A stretch of DNA of 64,000 nucleotides from an uncultured Lachnospiraceae bacterium (GCA_910578335.1 CAJTPU010000014.1:43605-107604), one strand, 5' to 3'. Counted from the stretch's first letter, positions 17,501-25,740 are shown. Notes: a model not told the origin generated them from the letters alone. Program-made: numbers and translations.

Positions 17501-18129
17501 GCTTTAAGATAGCCATGCGGGATTTGGAAATACGCGGTGCGGGCAATCTTCTGGGCAAGTCCCAGCACGGGCATATGGAGGCGGTCGGCTACGATTTATA
17601 TTGTAAAATGCTCAACGAAGCGGTAAAAAATGTGCAGGGAATGTCCGCTGCGGCAGACTTTGCAACGGTAGTCGATATCGATGTGGATGCTTATATTCCC
17701 CCGGAATATATTGTCAACGAAGTGCAGAAGCTGGATATCTATAAGCGGATTGCGGCGATAGAAAACGAGAAGGAGCGGGATGATATGAAGGACGAGCTTT
17801 TAGACCGTTTTGGCGCCATCCCCAAGTCGGTGGAAAACCTGCTTCGGATTTCCCTGATACGGGTCGCCGCACATGGGCTGGGCATGACGGAGGTAAAGGG
17901 CAGAAACGACAGAATCACCTTCTTATTCAAGGCGGATGCCGGCGTCAATCCTGCCGGAATTCCCGCTCTTTTGGGAAGGCACAAAAACAGGCTGCTTTTT
18001 ACGGCATATGGCAATCCGTATTTTACCTATAAATACGAACAGGCGGGACTGACCGCTGTCAATACGGAGCAGCTTTTGGGAGATACCGAAAGGCTTTTGG
18101 GAGAGATGGCAGAGCTGCTGGCGGGATAG
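14548..18129 (+). CDS. mfd: Transcription-repair coupling factor
   Basis: This 1193-residue DNA translocase removes stalled RNA polymerase and recruits UvrA. Domains in order: a UvrB-like N-terminal part (FSIRGGIVDIFD near 188-199), the RNA polymerase-interaction domain (GDYVVHESHGLGIYRG, from about 522), the superfamily 2 translocase with Walker A GDVGYGKTE (about 671) and DEEQ box (about 771), TATPIPRTLHMS, the QLRGRVGRS motif and the C-terminal TRCF domain. The length is normal and no frame break is seen. Confidence 0.97.
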   Translation: MQALLAPLRELAEYEEIRKLVYGKSALGGTAQERGESAQGKGQSVALTGCVESQKLHMVYGLSDGFRHRVIVTYSDLRAREIYEEYKFYDRNVMLYPAKDFIFFQADIHGNRLTSERIKVLRRITEGRPFTLVTTFAALMTPQAAWNVDTDTVFIDKRRVIAQEALSKRLVAMGYEKSYQVESAGQFSIRGGIVDIFDVTEENPYRIELWGDEVESIRSFDILSQRSIEQLSSVRIYPALEFVLTESALQEGFAKMEADAAAQERLFREKFQTEEANRIASRMRELKEQVLEFQDMSGLEGSIRYFYKEDALKSLLKLLPAGYCLFLDEPARIREHAEAVELEFRESMRNRAEKGYALPKQMQVLYGMEEIAAVIQGSPFVTLSAMEPKNTMFKVQRRFDIPVRSISSYNNSFEALVKDLKRYRKNGARVLLLSGSRTRAARLAEDLRGEEIAAVFTENPEREVLAGEVLTCYGHVGKGFEYPLLNFVVISESDIFGAQQKKKKRKPRYEGQKIKDFAELKVGDYVVHESHGLGIYRGIEKVEVEKVVKDYIKIEYRDGGNLYVLATGLDVIQKYASAGAKAPKLNKLGTQEWVRTKSKVRTAVDAVAQDLVELYAIRQQAQGFQYGPDTVWQREFEEMFPYEETEDQLLAIADTKADMQSKKIMDRLICGDVGYGKTEIAIRAAFKAVQEGKQVVYLVPTTILAQQHYNTFAQRMKDFPVRVEMLSRFKSAGEQKKTIEDLKKGMVDIVIGTHRVLSGDVVFKDLGLLVIDEEQRFGVAHKEKIKKLKENVDVLTLTATPIPRTLHMSLIGIRDMSVLEEAPGDRLPIQTYVMEYNEEMVREAIVRELARDGQVYYVYNRVHNIADVAAALQALVPEAAVAFAHGQMKEHELERIMYDFINGDIDVLVSTTIIETGLDISNVNTMIIHDSDNMGLSQLYQLRGRVGRSNRTAYAFLMYRRDKMLKEVAEKRLNAIREFTDLGSGFKIAMRDLEIRGAGNLLGKSQHGHMEAVGYDLYCKMLNEAVKNVQGMSAAADFATVVDIDVDAYIPPEYIVNEVQKLDIYKRIAAIENEKERDDMKDELLDRFGAIPKSVENLLRISLIRVAAHGLGMTEVKGRNDRITFLFKADAGVNPAGIPALLGRHKNRLLFTAYGNPYFTYKYEQAGLTAVNTEQLLGDTERLLGEMAELLAG

Positions 18130-18174
18130 GGGGCAGAAGGGAAAAATATTTAGAAAAAAGTTTCATGTATAGCA

Positions 18175-18208
18175 GGCAGGAGCAGGGATTTTGACACCCT
18201 GAGCTGCC
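18175..18208 (+). other. Hairpin in the leader of the exporter genes
   Basis: GGCAG-gag-CAGGG pairs with CCCTG-ag-CTGCC around a loop of about nine bases, just before the ThrE-type gene. No T-box or known riboswitch motif is visible, and no T tract follows. Confidence 0.35.
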
Positions 18209-18225
18209 GGATAGAGAGGTACGGA

Positions 18226-18990
18226 ATGATTGAAAATTCAGCGCAGCTTCTCTCTGCCATACTGGATGTGGGAGAAATCATGCTGACGGCGGGAGCGGAA
18301 GTAAGCAGGGTGGAAAATACCATACAACACATGGGCGAGGCGTATGGCTACAGCAAGGTGGATGTGTTTACCATTACCTCCAGCATTGTGGTGACAATGC
18401 ACGAGCCGGACGGCAATATTGAAACACAGACCAGAAGGATTTATAGCTATGAGACGGATATGCGCAGGGTGGAGAGATGCAATGCGTTATCCCGCGCTGT
18501 CTGTAAGGAGGCGCTGCCGCTTTCTGCGCTTTTGGAGGAGATTGCGGATATCCGGCAGGAAAAGAGATATCCGGGCTGGCTGGTATTTCTGACATATGGT
18601 TTTAGTTCTGCCGTTTTTTCAGCTTTTTTCGGGGGCAGTGTGAGAGACATGGCGGCGGCTTTTCTGGGCGGACTTGTGGTCCGTATCGTCCAGCTTGCGG
18701 GAAGGCGGCTGAAGGTACAGAATATTATCCTGACGATTATATGCTCTGCTTCTGCGGAATTTGTCACGCTGATTTTGGTTTATATCGGGCTGGGAACTTC
18801 CGTTGACCGGATTATGATAGGAAATATTATGCTTTTAATACCCGGGCTGGCGCTGACGACGTCCTTGCGGGATATGATAAGCGGTGACTTAATCAGCGGG
18901 CTTTTAGGGCTCTGCGAGGCGGTTATCAGGGCGGTTGCCATCGCCTTTGGCGTAGCGTTAGTGCTGTGGCAGACGGGAGGTGCGCTTTGA
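18226..18990 (+). CDS. Threonine/serine exporter family protein, large subunit (ThrE N-terminal type)
   Basis: A 254-residue membrane protein of the ThrE/DUF1212 family. Its soluble N-terminal part contains MLTAGAEVSRVENTI and the TSSIVVTM segment typical of the family; about five hydrophobic helices follow. It overlaps the next gene by one base. The two proteins together correspond to the single 10-helix ThrE exporter of Corynebacterium, here split as in most Firmicutes. The substrate is probably threonine or serine, inferred from family. Confidence 0.88.
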   Translation: MIENSAQLLSAILDVGEIMLTAGAEVSRVENTIQHMGEAYGYSKVDVFTITSSIVVTMHEPDGNIETQTRRIYSYETDMRRVERCNALSRAVCKEALPLSALLEEIADIRQEKRYPGWLVFLTYGFSSAVFSAFFGGSVRDMAAAFLGGLVVRIVQLAGRRLKVQNIILTIICSASAEFVTLILVYIGLGTSVDRIMIGNIMLLIPGLALTTSLRDMISGDLISGLLGLCEAVIRAVAIAFGVALVLWQTGGAL

Positions 18991-19448
18991 TGCAGATGGT
19001 GATACAGGTGTTGATGGGCATGTGCGGCGCAGTGGGATTTTCCGTATTGTTTAACGTGCGAGGGAGAAAACTTATCGCCGCAGGTCTGGGCGCCGCGCTC
19101 TCGTGGAGCGTATACCTTGTGCTGTTTTCCATGCATGAGGATAAAATTCTTGCGCTTTTAGGCGCATCCCTTACGGTGGCGGTGCTGGCGGAAGTGCTGG
19201 CGCGCGTCATGAAAGCGCCGGTTATTATTTTGCTGGTGCCCATGCTGATTCCCCTGATACCCGGCAGCGATTTGTACCATATGACGACCAATCTGGTGTT
19301 GGGAAACGCGCCGGAGTTTGCCGAATATCTCGACCTTGTCATCAGAGAAGCAGGGGTTATCGCTTTTGCCATTATTCTGGTGACCTGTGCGGTACAGGTG
19401 ATTATGAAGGTGTACCGGCATTTTGCGGTGAAGAGGGGAAATGTGTGA
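18990..19448 (+). CDS. Threonine/serine exporter family protein, small subunit (ThrE_2 type)
   Basis: A 152-residue protein with four to five transmembrane helices and the VPMLIPLIPGSDLYHMT segment characteristic of the small ThrE partner (DUF3815/ThrE_2). Its ATG overlaps the stop of the larger subunit (TGATG), so they should be made together. Confidence 0.87.
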   Translation: MQMVIQVLMGMCGAVGFSVLFNVRGRKLIAAGLGAALSWSVYLVLFSMHEDKILALLGASLTVAVLAEVLARVMKAPVIILLVPMLIPLIPGSDLYHMTTNLVLGNAPEFAEYLDLVIREAGVIAFAIILVTCAVQVIMKVYRHFAVKRGNV

Positions 19449-19486
19449 CAGAAGCAGAAAATAGAATAAAAAGGGGAGGGGATAAA

Positions 19487-19939
19487 GTGAACCTGTCGAT
19501 TTGTCGCCAAAGTGTTTGCAGGAGGGATGATGCAGAGGCACACTCCCGAACATATGCAGTTGACTCATCTACCAGATTTAGCGATATTTTTCTGGATTTG
19601 ATTCAGCAAAAATACTTTCCACGCGTTTTTGGTAATAATGTGGTTTGGACATTATTTTGTGACGGAGATGATTTGATGTCATGGAAAACAAAAGAAAATA
19701 AATTGTATAGTCGTTTTGTTGACGGGGAACCGACCATCCTTAGTGTGAAAAGGTGGGCAAACTCTTCATATATAAGTTTTCACTACTACGCATCTCCCAA
19801 TAAAAGGGCACAACAGATTTTTACAATGTTTGGCGGCTTGAAATTTCATATTTGGCATGAAGGATTTATGCCTGAATACGAGAGTTACCATATTTCACAA
19901 GCTATTGAAGATGCCTGGCGCAAAATGTCTGCAAAATAA
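19487..19939 (+). CDS. Hypothetical protein
   Basis: A 150-residue protein with no family I recognise. It has mixed alpha/beta character, no signal peptide, no transmembrane helix and many aromatic residues (RFSDIFLDLIQQKYFPRVF; VVWTLFCDGDD). The GTG start has a strong AGGGGAGGG eight bases upstream, better than an earlier ATG at 19445 that overlaps the preceding gene. It is AT-rich compared with its neighbours, which may indicate later acquisition. Confidence 0.6.
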   Translation: MNLSICRQSVCRRDDAEAHSRTYAVDSSTRFSDIFLDLIQQKYFPRVFGNNVVWTLFCDGDDLMSWKTKENKLYSRFVDGEPTILSVKRWANSSYISFHYYASPNKRAQQIFTMFGGLKFHIWHEGFMPEYESYHISQAIEDAWRKMSAK

Positions 19940-19968
19940 CCAAGTATATTTTGATAAAAATATATTAC

Positions 19969-19997
19969 TTTACGCCCCTCCAAATCCATGCTATAAT
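19969..19997 (+). promoter_or_regulatory. Promoter of the PfkB kinase gene
   Basis: TTTACG (19969-19974), a 17-base spacer and TATAAT (19992-19997) form a good sigma-A promoter 84 bases before the gene. Confidence 0.75.
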
Positions 19998-20009
19998 GAA
20001 AACACAAAA

Positions 20010-20023
20010 TGTAAGCGCTTACA
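20010..20023. promoter_or_regulatory. Catabolite-responsive element (cre)
   Basis: TGTAAGCGCTTACA is a perfect 14-bp palindrome that fits the CcpA cre consensus TGWNANCGNTNWCA. It lies just after the predicted transcription start of the sugar kinase gene, a position that normally gives repression. A LacI-family local regulator could bind the same shape. Confidence 0.78.
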
Positions 20024-20080
20024 AACACGCAACAGAAGGAGCGACTGAAAAGGAAAAGAAGAATCCAAGGAGGTATGGGG

Positions 20081-21103
20081 ATGAAAAAGGCTTTTGATTT
20101 GGTATCGTTAGGAGAGCTGATGCTCAGGCTCTCGCCGCCGGACAATGAGAGGATTACCAGAGGGGACAGTTTTGGCAAGCAGGTAGGCGGCGCGGAGATG
20201 AACGCCATTGCGGGAACCGCCATGCTGGGGCTGCGCTGCGGTATTATTTCCAAGCTGCCGGCAAATGATTTGGGAACGTATATCAAGAACCGCGTGCGCC
20301 AGTGTGGTGTCAGCGACGACTATCTGGTGTATGATGACGATAAGGATGCAAGGCTGGGCGTATATTACTATGAAAACGGCGCATATCCGAGAAAGCCCCG
20401 CATTGTATACGACAGGAAAAATACATCGGTAAATAAAATTGATATTTCCGATTATAGTGACGAGCTGTACAGTTCTGCACGCTGCTTCCATACCAGCGGT
20501 ATCACACTGGCGCTCAGCCCGCAGTGTAGAAAGACTGCGATTGAAATGATGAAGCGTTTTAAAGAGCAGGGTGCCATGATATCCTTTGACGTCAACTTTC
20601 GCGGCAATCTCTGGACAGGGGCGGAAGCAAAGGAGTGCATCGAGGAGATTCTGCCTTATGTGGATATCTTTTTCTGCTCCGAGGATACGGCGCGGCTGAC
20701 CTTTTTGAAGGAGGGCGACGCCAAAAGCATTATGAAGAGCTTTGCAGAGGAATATCCGATTTCTCTTGTGGCGTCCACGCAGAGAGTGGTACACAGCCCG
20801 AAGCGGCATACCTTTGGTTCGATTATTTACAGTGCGAAGGATGACACCTTTTACGAGGAAGCGCCCTATGCCGACATCGAGGTAGTGGACAGAATCGGCA
20901 GCGGCGATGCCTATATTTCAGGGGTACTCTATGGTCTTCTGGCGCATGAGGGCAATTATGTAAAAGCGCTGGAATTTGGCAATGCCACCAGTGCGCTGAA
21001 AAATACGATTCCCGGAGATTTGCTTTCCACAGATTTAAAGGAAATAGAGGGAATCATCAGAGAGCACAAATCTACAGGGCGTATTGCAGAAATGGACAGA
21101 TAA
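20081..21103 (+). CDS. PfkB-family carbohydrate kinase (2-keto-3-deoxygluconate-kinase-like)
   Basis: A 340-residue ribokinase-fold enzyme that phosphorylates a sugar or sugar acid with ATP. It has an N-terminal LGELMLRLSPP strand, QVGGAEMNAIAGTAMLGL (the family's GG motif), SFDVNFRGNLW and the catalytic-base motif DRIGSGDAY at about residue 270. The sequence is closest in character to KDG kinases, but no other sugar-acid gene is adjacent. The start at 20081 is seven bases after AAGGAGG; an ATG at 20075 is too close. The cre site suggests glucose repression. Confidence 0.85.
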   Translation: MKKAFDLVSLGELMLRLSPPDNERITRGDSFGKQVGGAEMNAIAGTAMLGLRCGIISKLPANDLGTYIKNRVRQCGVSDDYLVYDDDKDARLGVYYYENGAYPRKPRIVYDRKNTSVNKIDISDYSDELYSSARCFHTSGITLALSPQCRKTAIEMMKRFKEQGAMISFDVNFRGNLWTGAEAKECIEEILPYVDIFFCSEDTARLTFLKEGDAKSIMKSFAEEYPISLVASTQRVVHSPKRHTFGSIIYSAKDDTFYEEAPYADIEVVDRIGSGDAYISGVLYGLLAHEGNYVKALEFGNATSALKNTIPGDLLSTDLKEIEGIIREHKSTGRIAEMDR

Positions 21104-21106
21104 TAG

Positions 21107-21135
21107 TTGTAATTATTGTCGATTTAAGCTATACT
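21107..21135 (+). promoter_or_regulatory. Promoter of the chemotaxis receptor gene
   Basis: TTGTAA (21107-21112), 17 bases and TATACT (21130-21135) lie right after the kinase stop and give a leader of about 180 bases. Confidence 0.65.
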
Positions 21136-21199
21136 AAAGATAGTTATCCTTATACATTTTACATTTAGGTATCGGTCAGTGACTACATAAAAGAAAGTG

Positions 21200-21235
21200 A
21201 AATGCCAGATAAGCCTAACGGTTTGTTTGGCATTT
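21200..21235 (+). other. 16-bp hairpin in the chemotaxis receptor leader
   Basis: AAATGCCAGATAAGCC pairs along its whole length (three G-U) with GGTTTGTTTGGCATTT around a TAAC tetraloop. It lies inside the predicted 5' leader and is not followed by a real T tract. It could be an attenuator or an RNA stability element. Confidence 0.6.
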
Positions 21236-21324
21236 GTAAATTTGCGGCAGGGCAGAAGTGATGGAGTATCTTAAATGTGTCTGGCAGATGAGGGCGGGTA
21301 ACGGGAAGGGTAAGGGTGTTATTT

Positions 21325-23028
21325 ATGAAAAAAAGAAAAAAAGTAGGGTTGATACATTCTATTGCCATCAAGGTTTTATGGTGTGTTGTAGTCGGTGTCT
21401 GCGCCACATGGCTGTTGGAGGTGTGGACCTTTCTTCCTTTGATAAAGGAAAATATCGCTTCCAATGCAGAAAACTACATGTATGATATGGCGGTTGTCTA
21501 TGGCAGGAATCTGGAGAAAAAGCTTGCGGAGGATGGAAAGGAGCAGGCTTTGGCGGCGGCTTCGCTAAGCGAGATGTTTCATGATGTCAAAATCAAAGGG
21601 GCGGAGTCGAGTTATGCGTACATAACGGATGCGCAGGGCACTATGCTTTACCATCCGACGGCGGAGAAAATCGGACAGCCGGTAGAAAATGAAGTGGTTA
21701 AGGGGCTTGTCGGGGAAATTGCACAGGGCAGGACGCCGGAGCCGGATATTATAACCTACGATTTTAAGGGTGTTATGAAATATGCTTCCTATTATGTGGG
21801 AGGCAATGGTAATTATATTCTGGTGATTACAGCGGACGAGAGCGAAATTTTCAGTAAGGTTGATTTGATGATGCTGCGCTCCTATATCAGCGGGATTGTT
21901 GTGCTGGTAGTCTGCGGGCTGATTGGTTTCGGGCTTGGCAAGCTGGTGGTAAGACCTATCAATATGCTGGCTAAAAATGTACTGAAGCTGTCGGAGCTGG
22001 ATTTTTCGGCGGATATGACGCAGGAAAAGCTGAACAGGCGTAAAGATGAGACGGGGCAGATGAGCCGTGCGATTTCTGAGCTGCGGGAGAAGCTTGTTGC
22101 GGTGTATATGCAGATTAAGGAGCAGAGCCAAAGCCTGTATCAGGCGGCGGAAGTGCTGAGCAATGAGACGGCGGAGACCAGCGATGCGGTAGGACAGGTG
22201 GACCGTGCCATCGGTGAGATTGCGGACGGCGCTACTTCGCAGGCAGAGGAGACACAGAAAGCGACGGAGAACGTTATATTAATCGGCAATATGGTAGAGG
22301 AGACAGGCAGGCAGGTAGAGAGGCTCAATGTCAATGCGGATACCATGCAGCGTGCAAGTATAGAGGCGATGGATACGCTGAAAGCACTGGATGATACGAA
22401 TGTCAGAACCAGAGAGGCAATAGAGAAAATTGCAGAACAGACCAATACGACCAATGAATCCGCGTTAAAGATTCGGGAAGCGACAACCATGATTACTTCC
22501 ATTGCGGAGGAGACCAACCTGCTTTCCTTAAATGCTTCTATTGAGGCGGCAAGGGCAGGCGAGCAGGGGCGCGGCTTTGCGGTGGTGGCATCTCAGATTC
22601 AGAAGCTGGCGGAACAGTCCAATGAGTCGGCAAGGGAAATAGAGGAGATTATCGATTCTCTGATTCGGGATTCTGAAGAAGCAGTGGAGACGATGAACGC
22701 CGTGAAGGAAATCATTACAAAGCAGAGTGACAATGTGGAGAAGACAGGAGCCGGCTTTACGGAGGTAAAGAGTGGAATTGATACCTCTTTAATCAGTATG
22801 GAGGCTATTGCAAAGAGCATCGATATGATGGATGAAGCGCGCATCAATGTAGTTGATGTCGTACAGAATCTGACAGCTATTGCACAGGAGAATGCGGCGG
22901 GTACGGAGGAGACGTCTGCCTCCGCAACAGAAGTAGGCGCCATTGTGCAGAATATGGCAGAGCAGGCGGGTAAACTGAAAGAAGTTGCCGGAGAACTGGA
23001 AAGCTCCATGAGCGTCTTCAAAATATAA
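21325..23028 (+). CDS. Methyl-accepting chemotaxis protein
   Basis: A 567-residue transmembrane signal receptor. It has an N-terminal transmembrane helix (about 12-35), an extracytoplasmic sensor of single-Cache size, a second helix (about 188-208), a HAMP linker and a long coiled-coil signalling domain whose tip contains IAEETNLLSLNASIEAARAG, the conserved kinase-contact hairpin. The start at 21325 follows AAGGGTG. The ligand is unknown, and no che genes are in the window. Confidence 0.95.
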   Translation: MKKRKKVGLIHSIAIKVLWCVVVGVCATWLLEVWTFLPLIKENIASNAENYMYDMAVVYGRNLEKKLAEDGKEQALAAASLSEMFHDVKIKGAESSYAYITDAQGTMLYHPTAEKIGQPVENEVVKGLVGEIAQGRTPEPDIITYDFKGVMKYASYYVGGNGNYILVITADESEIFSKVDLMMLRSYISGIVVLVVCGLIGFGLGKLVVRPINMLAKNVLKLSELDFSADMTQEKLNRRKDETGQMSRAISELREKLVAVYMQIKEQSQSLYQAAEVLSNETAETSDAVGQVDRAIGEIADGATSQAEETQKATENVILIGNMVEETGRQVERLNVNADTMQRASIEAMDTLKALDDTNVRTREAIEKIAEQTNTTNESALKIREATTMITSIAEETNLLSLNASIEAARAGEQGRGFAVVASQIQKLAEQSNESAREIEEIIDSLIRDSEEAVETMNAVKEIITKQSDNVEKTGAGFTEVKSGIDTSLISMEAIAKSIDMMDEARINVVDVVQNLTAIAQENAAGTEETSASATEVGAIVQNMAEQAGKLKEVAGELESSMSVFKI

Positions 23029-23029
23029 C

Positions 23030-23058
23030 TTGACTTTTTAAAAAAAGTAATATACAAT
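23030..23058 (+). promoter_or_regulatory. Promoter of the DEAD-box helicase leader
   Basis: TTGACT (23030-23035), 17 bases and TACAAT (23053-23058) give a start near 23065, only 16 bases before a strong terminator. Confidence 0.7.
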
Positions 23059-23080
23059 AAATCGGTTCGTAAAAGTTGAC

Positions 23081-23115
23081 AGACAACGTCCTTTGCACGG
23101 GACGTTGTCTTTTTG
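23081..23115 (+). terminator. Intrinsic terminator in the helicase 5' leader
   Basis: AGACAACGTCC and GGACGTTGTCT form a perfect 11-bp stem followed by TTTT. It lies between the promoter at 23030 and the helicase gene, so it either ends a short RNA of about 50 nt or acts as an attenuator. Confidence 0.8.
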
Positions 23116-23174
23116 CTACATTGGATTTTGCTGTTTTTAAGAAGCGCTGCAAATGGAAAGGCATGGTATATTAG

Positions 23175-24905
23175 ATGGATTTGGATGAAATGAAGGTAAC
23201 GGAAGAAACGGGTGAAAAGGTGCAGGAAAGCGAAGATATGTGCTATGAAAATTCGGGAATAGATAAGAGAATCCTGCGTGCAGTAGCAGAAATGGGTTAT
23301 GAGAATATGACGCCTATCCAGAAGCAGGCAATACCGATTTTGATGGAAGGAAAAGACGTCATCGGGCAGGCGCAGACCGGTACGGGAAAAACGGCGGCAT
23401 TTGGGATTCCCATGCTGCAGAGAATAGATGAAAACGATAAAAGTCTGCAGGGGATTATTTTGTGTCCCACAAGGGAGCTGGCAATTCAGGCGGCAGACGA
23501 GCTTAGAAAATTTTCTAAATATATGCACAATGTAAAAATGGTTCCGATATACGGCGGGCAGGATATCGGCAGGCAGATTAAGGCATTGAAGGGCGGCGTG
23601 CAGATTATTGTCGGAACGCCCGGACGCGTCATGGACCATATGCGCAGGCATACCATCAAGATTCAGAATGTGAAAATGGTCATTCTTGACGAGGCGGATG
23701 AGATGCTGGATATGGGATTCCGCGAAGATATGGAGACTATTTTAGGTGAGATAGAAAACGAGCATCAGACGGCGCTGTTTTCTGCTACCATGCCGCAGGC
23801 AATTCTGGATATTACGGATAAGTACCAAAAGGATGCCAGGCTGATAAAAGTTACCAAGAAAGAGCTGACGATACCGCTGATAAAGCAGTATTATTTTGTG
23901 GTAAAGAATATTTATAAGGAAGAAGTTATCAGCAGGCTTTTGGAGCTGTATGACTTTAAACGTTCCATTATTTTCTGCAATACCAAAAGAATGGTGGACG
24001 AGCTGGCGGCAAACCTGAAGGACCGCGGGTATCAGGCGGAAGGGCTGCACGGCGACATGACGCAGAAGCAGAGGGATTTTGTGATGAATCGTTTTAAAAA
24101 CGGCAGTCTGGAAATCCTGATAGCGACGGATGTTGCGGCGCGCGGTATTGATGTGGATGATTTGGAAGCCGTGTTTAATTATGATGTTCCGCAGGATATA
24201 GAATATTATGTGCATAGAATCGGACGAACCGGACGTGCCGGCAAGGAGGGTATGGCATTTACCTTTGCCTACGGCAGAGACCTTTACCGGATTCGGGATA
24301 TTGAAAGAATCTGCAAGACAAAGATGACGGAGATGCGGGTGCCAAACGCAAAGCAGGTGATGGACATTAAGGTGGACAAAGTGCTTGCATCGGCGATGAA
24401 AAAGGCGGCGGCAGAAAATCTGGAGAATTTAAAAGGAAAAATAGAAGAAAAGATAATTGAGCTGGAAGCAGACCCGATGGAGCTTTTGGCAGCGTTTGTC
24501 AGGATGCAGGTAGGTGAAAGCATTCAGGAAATCGCAGTAGAAGAACCAAAGAAAGAGAAGATATTCGGACGGCGCGGAGAGCGCAGAAAAGGCGCAGAGG
24601 GCGGACAGGAAAGAAGAAGCCGTTCGGATAAAAACCGTGAGGAAGAGAAGGGCAGACGCCGCGACAGCCGAAGAGAGGAAGAGAAAGGCAGACGCCGCGA
24701 CAGCCGAAGCCATGAGGAAGAGAGAAAGAATCGCCACGCGGACGAAAGGTTTGGAGAAGAAAGAGGCGGGCGCCGCGAGAACCGAAGAGAGGAAGAGAAA
24801 GGCGGGCGCCGCGACAGCCGCAGCTATGGAGAGGAAAAGGGACGCCGCAAGAAGAGCAAGGATGTGAGAAGAGATGGAAGTCCGCTCGGCGTAAAAAGAA
24901 GATAG
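23175..24905 (+). CDS. DEAD-box ATP-dependent RNA helicase (CshA/DeaD type)
   Basis: A 576-residue RNA helicase with the full motif series: Q motif near MTPIQKQAIP, Walker A AQTGTGKT, PTRELAIQ, TPGRVMDH, DEAD, SAT and the C-terminal HRIGRTGRAGKEG. The last 110 residues are a low-complexity Arg/Glu-rich tail with repeats of REEEKGRRRDSR, typical of RNA-binding extensions. The ribosome site before the ATG is distant (GAAAGG about 14 bases away), so a downstream ATG remains possible. Likely role: ribosome assembly, mRNA decay and cold adaptation. Confidence 0.93.
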   Translation: MDLDEMKVTEETGEKVQESEDMCYENSGIDKRILRAVAEMGYENMTPIQKQAIPILMEGKDVIGQAQTGTGKTAAFGIPMLQRIDENDKSLQGIILCPTRELAIQAADELRKFSKYMHNVKMVPIYGGQDIGRQIKALKGGVQIIVGTPGRVMDHMRRHTIKIQNVKMVILDEADEMLDMGFREDMETILGEIENEHQTALFSATMPQAILDITDKYQKDARLIKVTKKELTIPLIKQYYFVVKNIYKEEVISRLLELYDFKRSIIFCNTKRMVDELAANLKDRGYQAEGLHGDMTQKQRDFVMNRFKNGSLEILIATDVAARGIDVDDLEAVFNYDVPQDIEYYVHRIGRTGRAGKEGMAFTFAYGRDLYRIRDIERICKTKMTEMRVPNAKQVMDIKVDKVLASAMKKAAAENLENLKGKIEEKIIELEADPMELLAAFVRMQVGESIQEIAVEEPKKEKIFGRRGERRKGAEGGQERRSRSDKNREEEKGRRRDSRREEEKGRRRDSRSHEEERKNRHADERFGEERGGRRENRREEEKGGRRDSRSYGEEKGRRKKSKDVRRDGSPLGVKRR

Positions 24906-25022
24906 AAATGAAGCGGAATCCATTTAGAGTTGCTAAACTAAATTTTCAAGGTATAAAATACCACTATTTACAGATAATAGTATCACATTTTACAAATTAT
25001 TATCTGCAAATGGAGGAAATAA

Positions 25023-25568
25023 ATGAAAGCAACAGGAATTGTAAGAAGGATAGATGACCTTGGACGTATTGTGATACCAAAGGAAATCCGCAGAACTCTG
25101 AGAATCAGGGAGAGCGACCCTCTGGAAATTTTTACGGACAGGGAAGGCGAAATCATATTAAAGAAATATTCCCCTATCGGAGAGATGACAACCTTTGCGA
25201 GACAATATGCGGAGAGTCTGTCGCAGGTATCCGGTCATGCGGCGCTGATTGCCGACAGGGACCAGTTTATTGCAGTGAGCGGCGGCTACAAGCATTTTCT
25301 GGGCAAAAGCATCAGCAAACAGTTAGAGGAAAAAATTGCGGAGCGGGAGACAATCATTGCGTCGCGTGGGGAGAAAAGTTTTATTTCCGTCATAGAGGAA
25401 GACAGCGAAGAATATCAGCAGGAGGCGCTGACGCCGATTATTTGCGAGGGGGATGTAATCGGAGCGGTTGTAATTCTGGAAAACGATGGAAAGACAAAGC
25501 TGGGAGAAGTAGAGCATAAGCTGATTATGTCGGCTGCGGGCTTCTTGGGCAGGCAGATGGAGCAATAA
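25023..25568 (+). CDS. spoVT: Stage V sporulation protein T
   Basis: A 181-residue forespore regulator. The N-terminal AbrB-type swapped-hairpin DNA-binding domain (MKATGIVRRIDDLGRIVIPKE, to about residue 52) is followed by a GAF-like domain, the standard SpoVT layout and length. A TGGAGG ribosome site precedes the ATG. A 9-bp inverted repeat (CAGATAATA/TATTATCTG) lies in its upstream region. It is the last clearly chromosomal gene before the ICE. Confidence 0.95.
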   Translation: MKATGIVRRIDDLGRIVIPKEIRRTLRIRESDPLEIFTDREGEIILKKYSPIGEMTTFARQYAESLSQVSGHAALIADRDQFIAVSGGYKHFLGKSISKQLEEKIAERETIIASRGEKSFISVIEEDSEEYQQEALTPIICEGDVIGAVVILENDGKTKLGEVEHKLIMSAAGFLGRQMEQ

Positions 25569-25647
25569 AAAAAAGGGAGCGGATAATGCCACAGCCCGGT
25601 AAGGCGATAATTTCAAAACACTGAAAAATGGCATTTGCAAAGGCGAG

Positions 25648-25688
25648 CAATAAGGCTCTGACTCAAAAGGTCGGAGCCTTATTGTTTT
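25648..25688 (+). terminator. Terminator at the left ICE junction
   Basis: CAATAAGGCTCTGAC pairs with GTCGGAGCCTTATTG (one G-U) and is followed by TTTTCT, 80 bases after the spoVT stop. It probably ends spoVT transcription or insulates the element. Confidence 0.78.
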
Positions 25689-25711
25689 CTATCTACAATG
25701 TAATTGCATCT

Positions 25712-25740
25712 TTGAATTTCTGCACCTCTATAAGTATAAT
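25712..25740 (+). promoter_or_regulatory. Promoter of the first ICE gene
   Basis: TTGAAT (25712-25717), 17 bases and TATAAT (25735-25740) lie 24 bases before the small gene at 25765. Confidence 0.75.

Noticed and set aside
18130..18225. Possible T-box before the threonine/serine exporter
   Set aside because: A hairpin is present, but there is no TGGNACCGCG antiterminator sequence.
21136..21324. Possible c-di-GMP riboswitch before the chemotaxis receptor
   Set aside because: The leader has a strong hairpin, but I cannot find the conserved GEMM core.
24620..24880. Tandem repeats that could suggest a CRISPR or satellite array
   Set aside because: They are coding repeats of the helicase's Arg/Glu-rich tail; spacing and spacers do not fit a CRISPR array. 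No CRISPR array was seen elsewhere.
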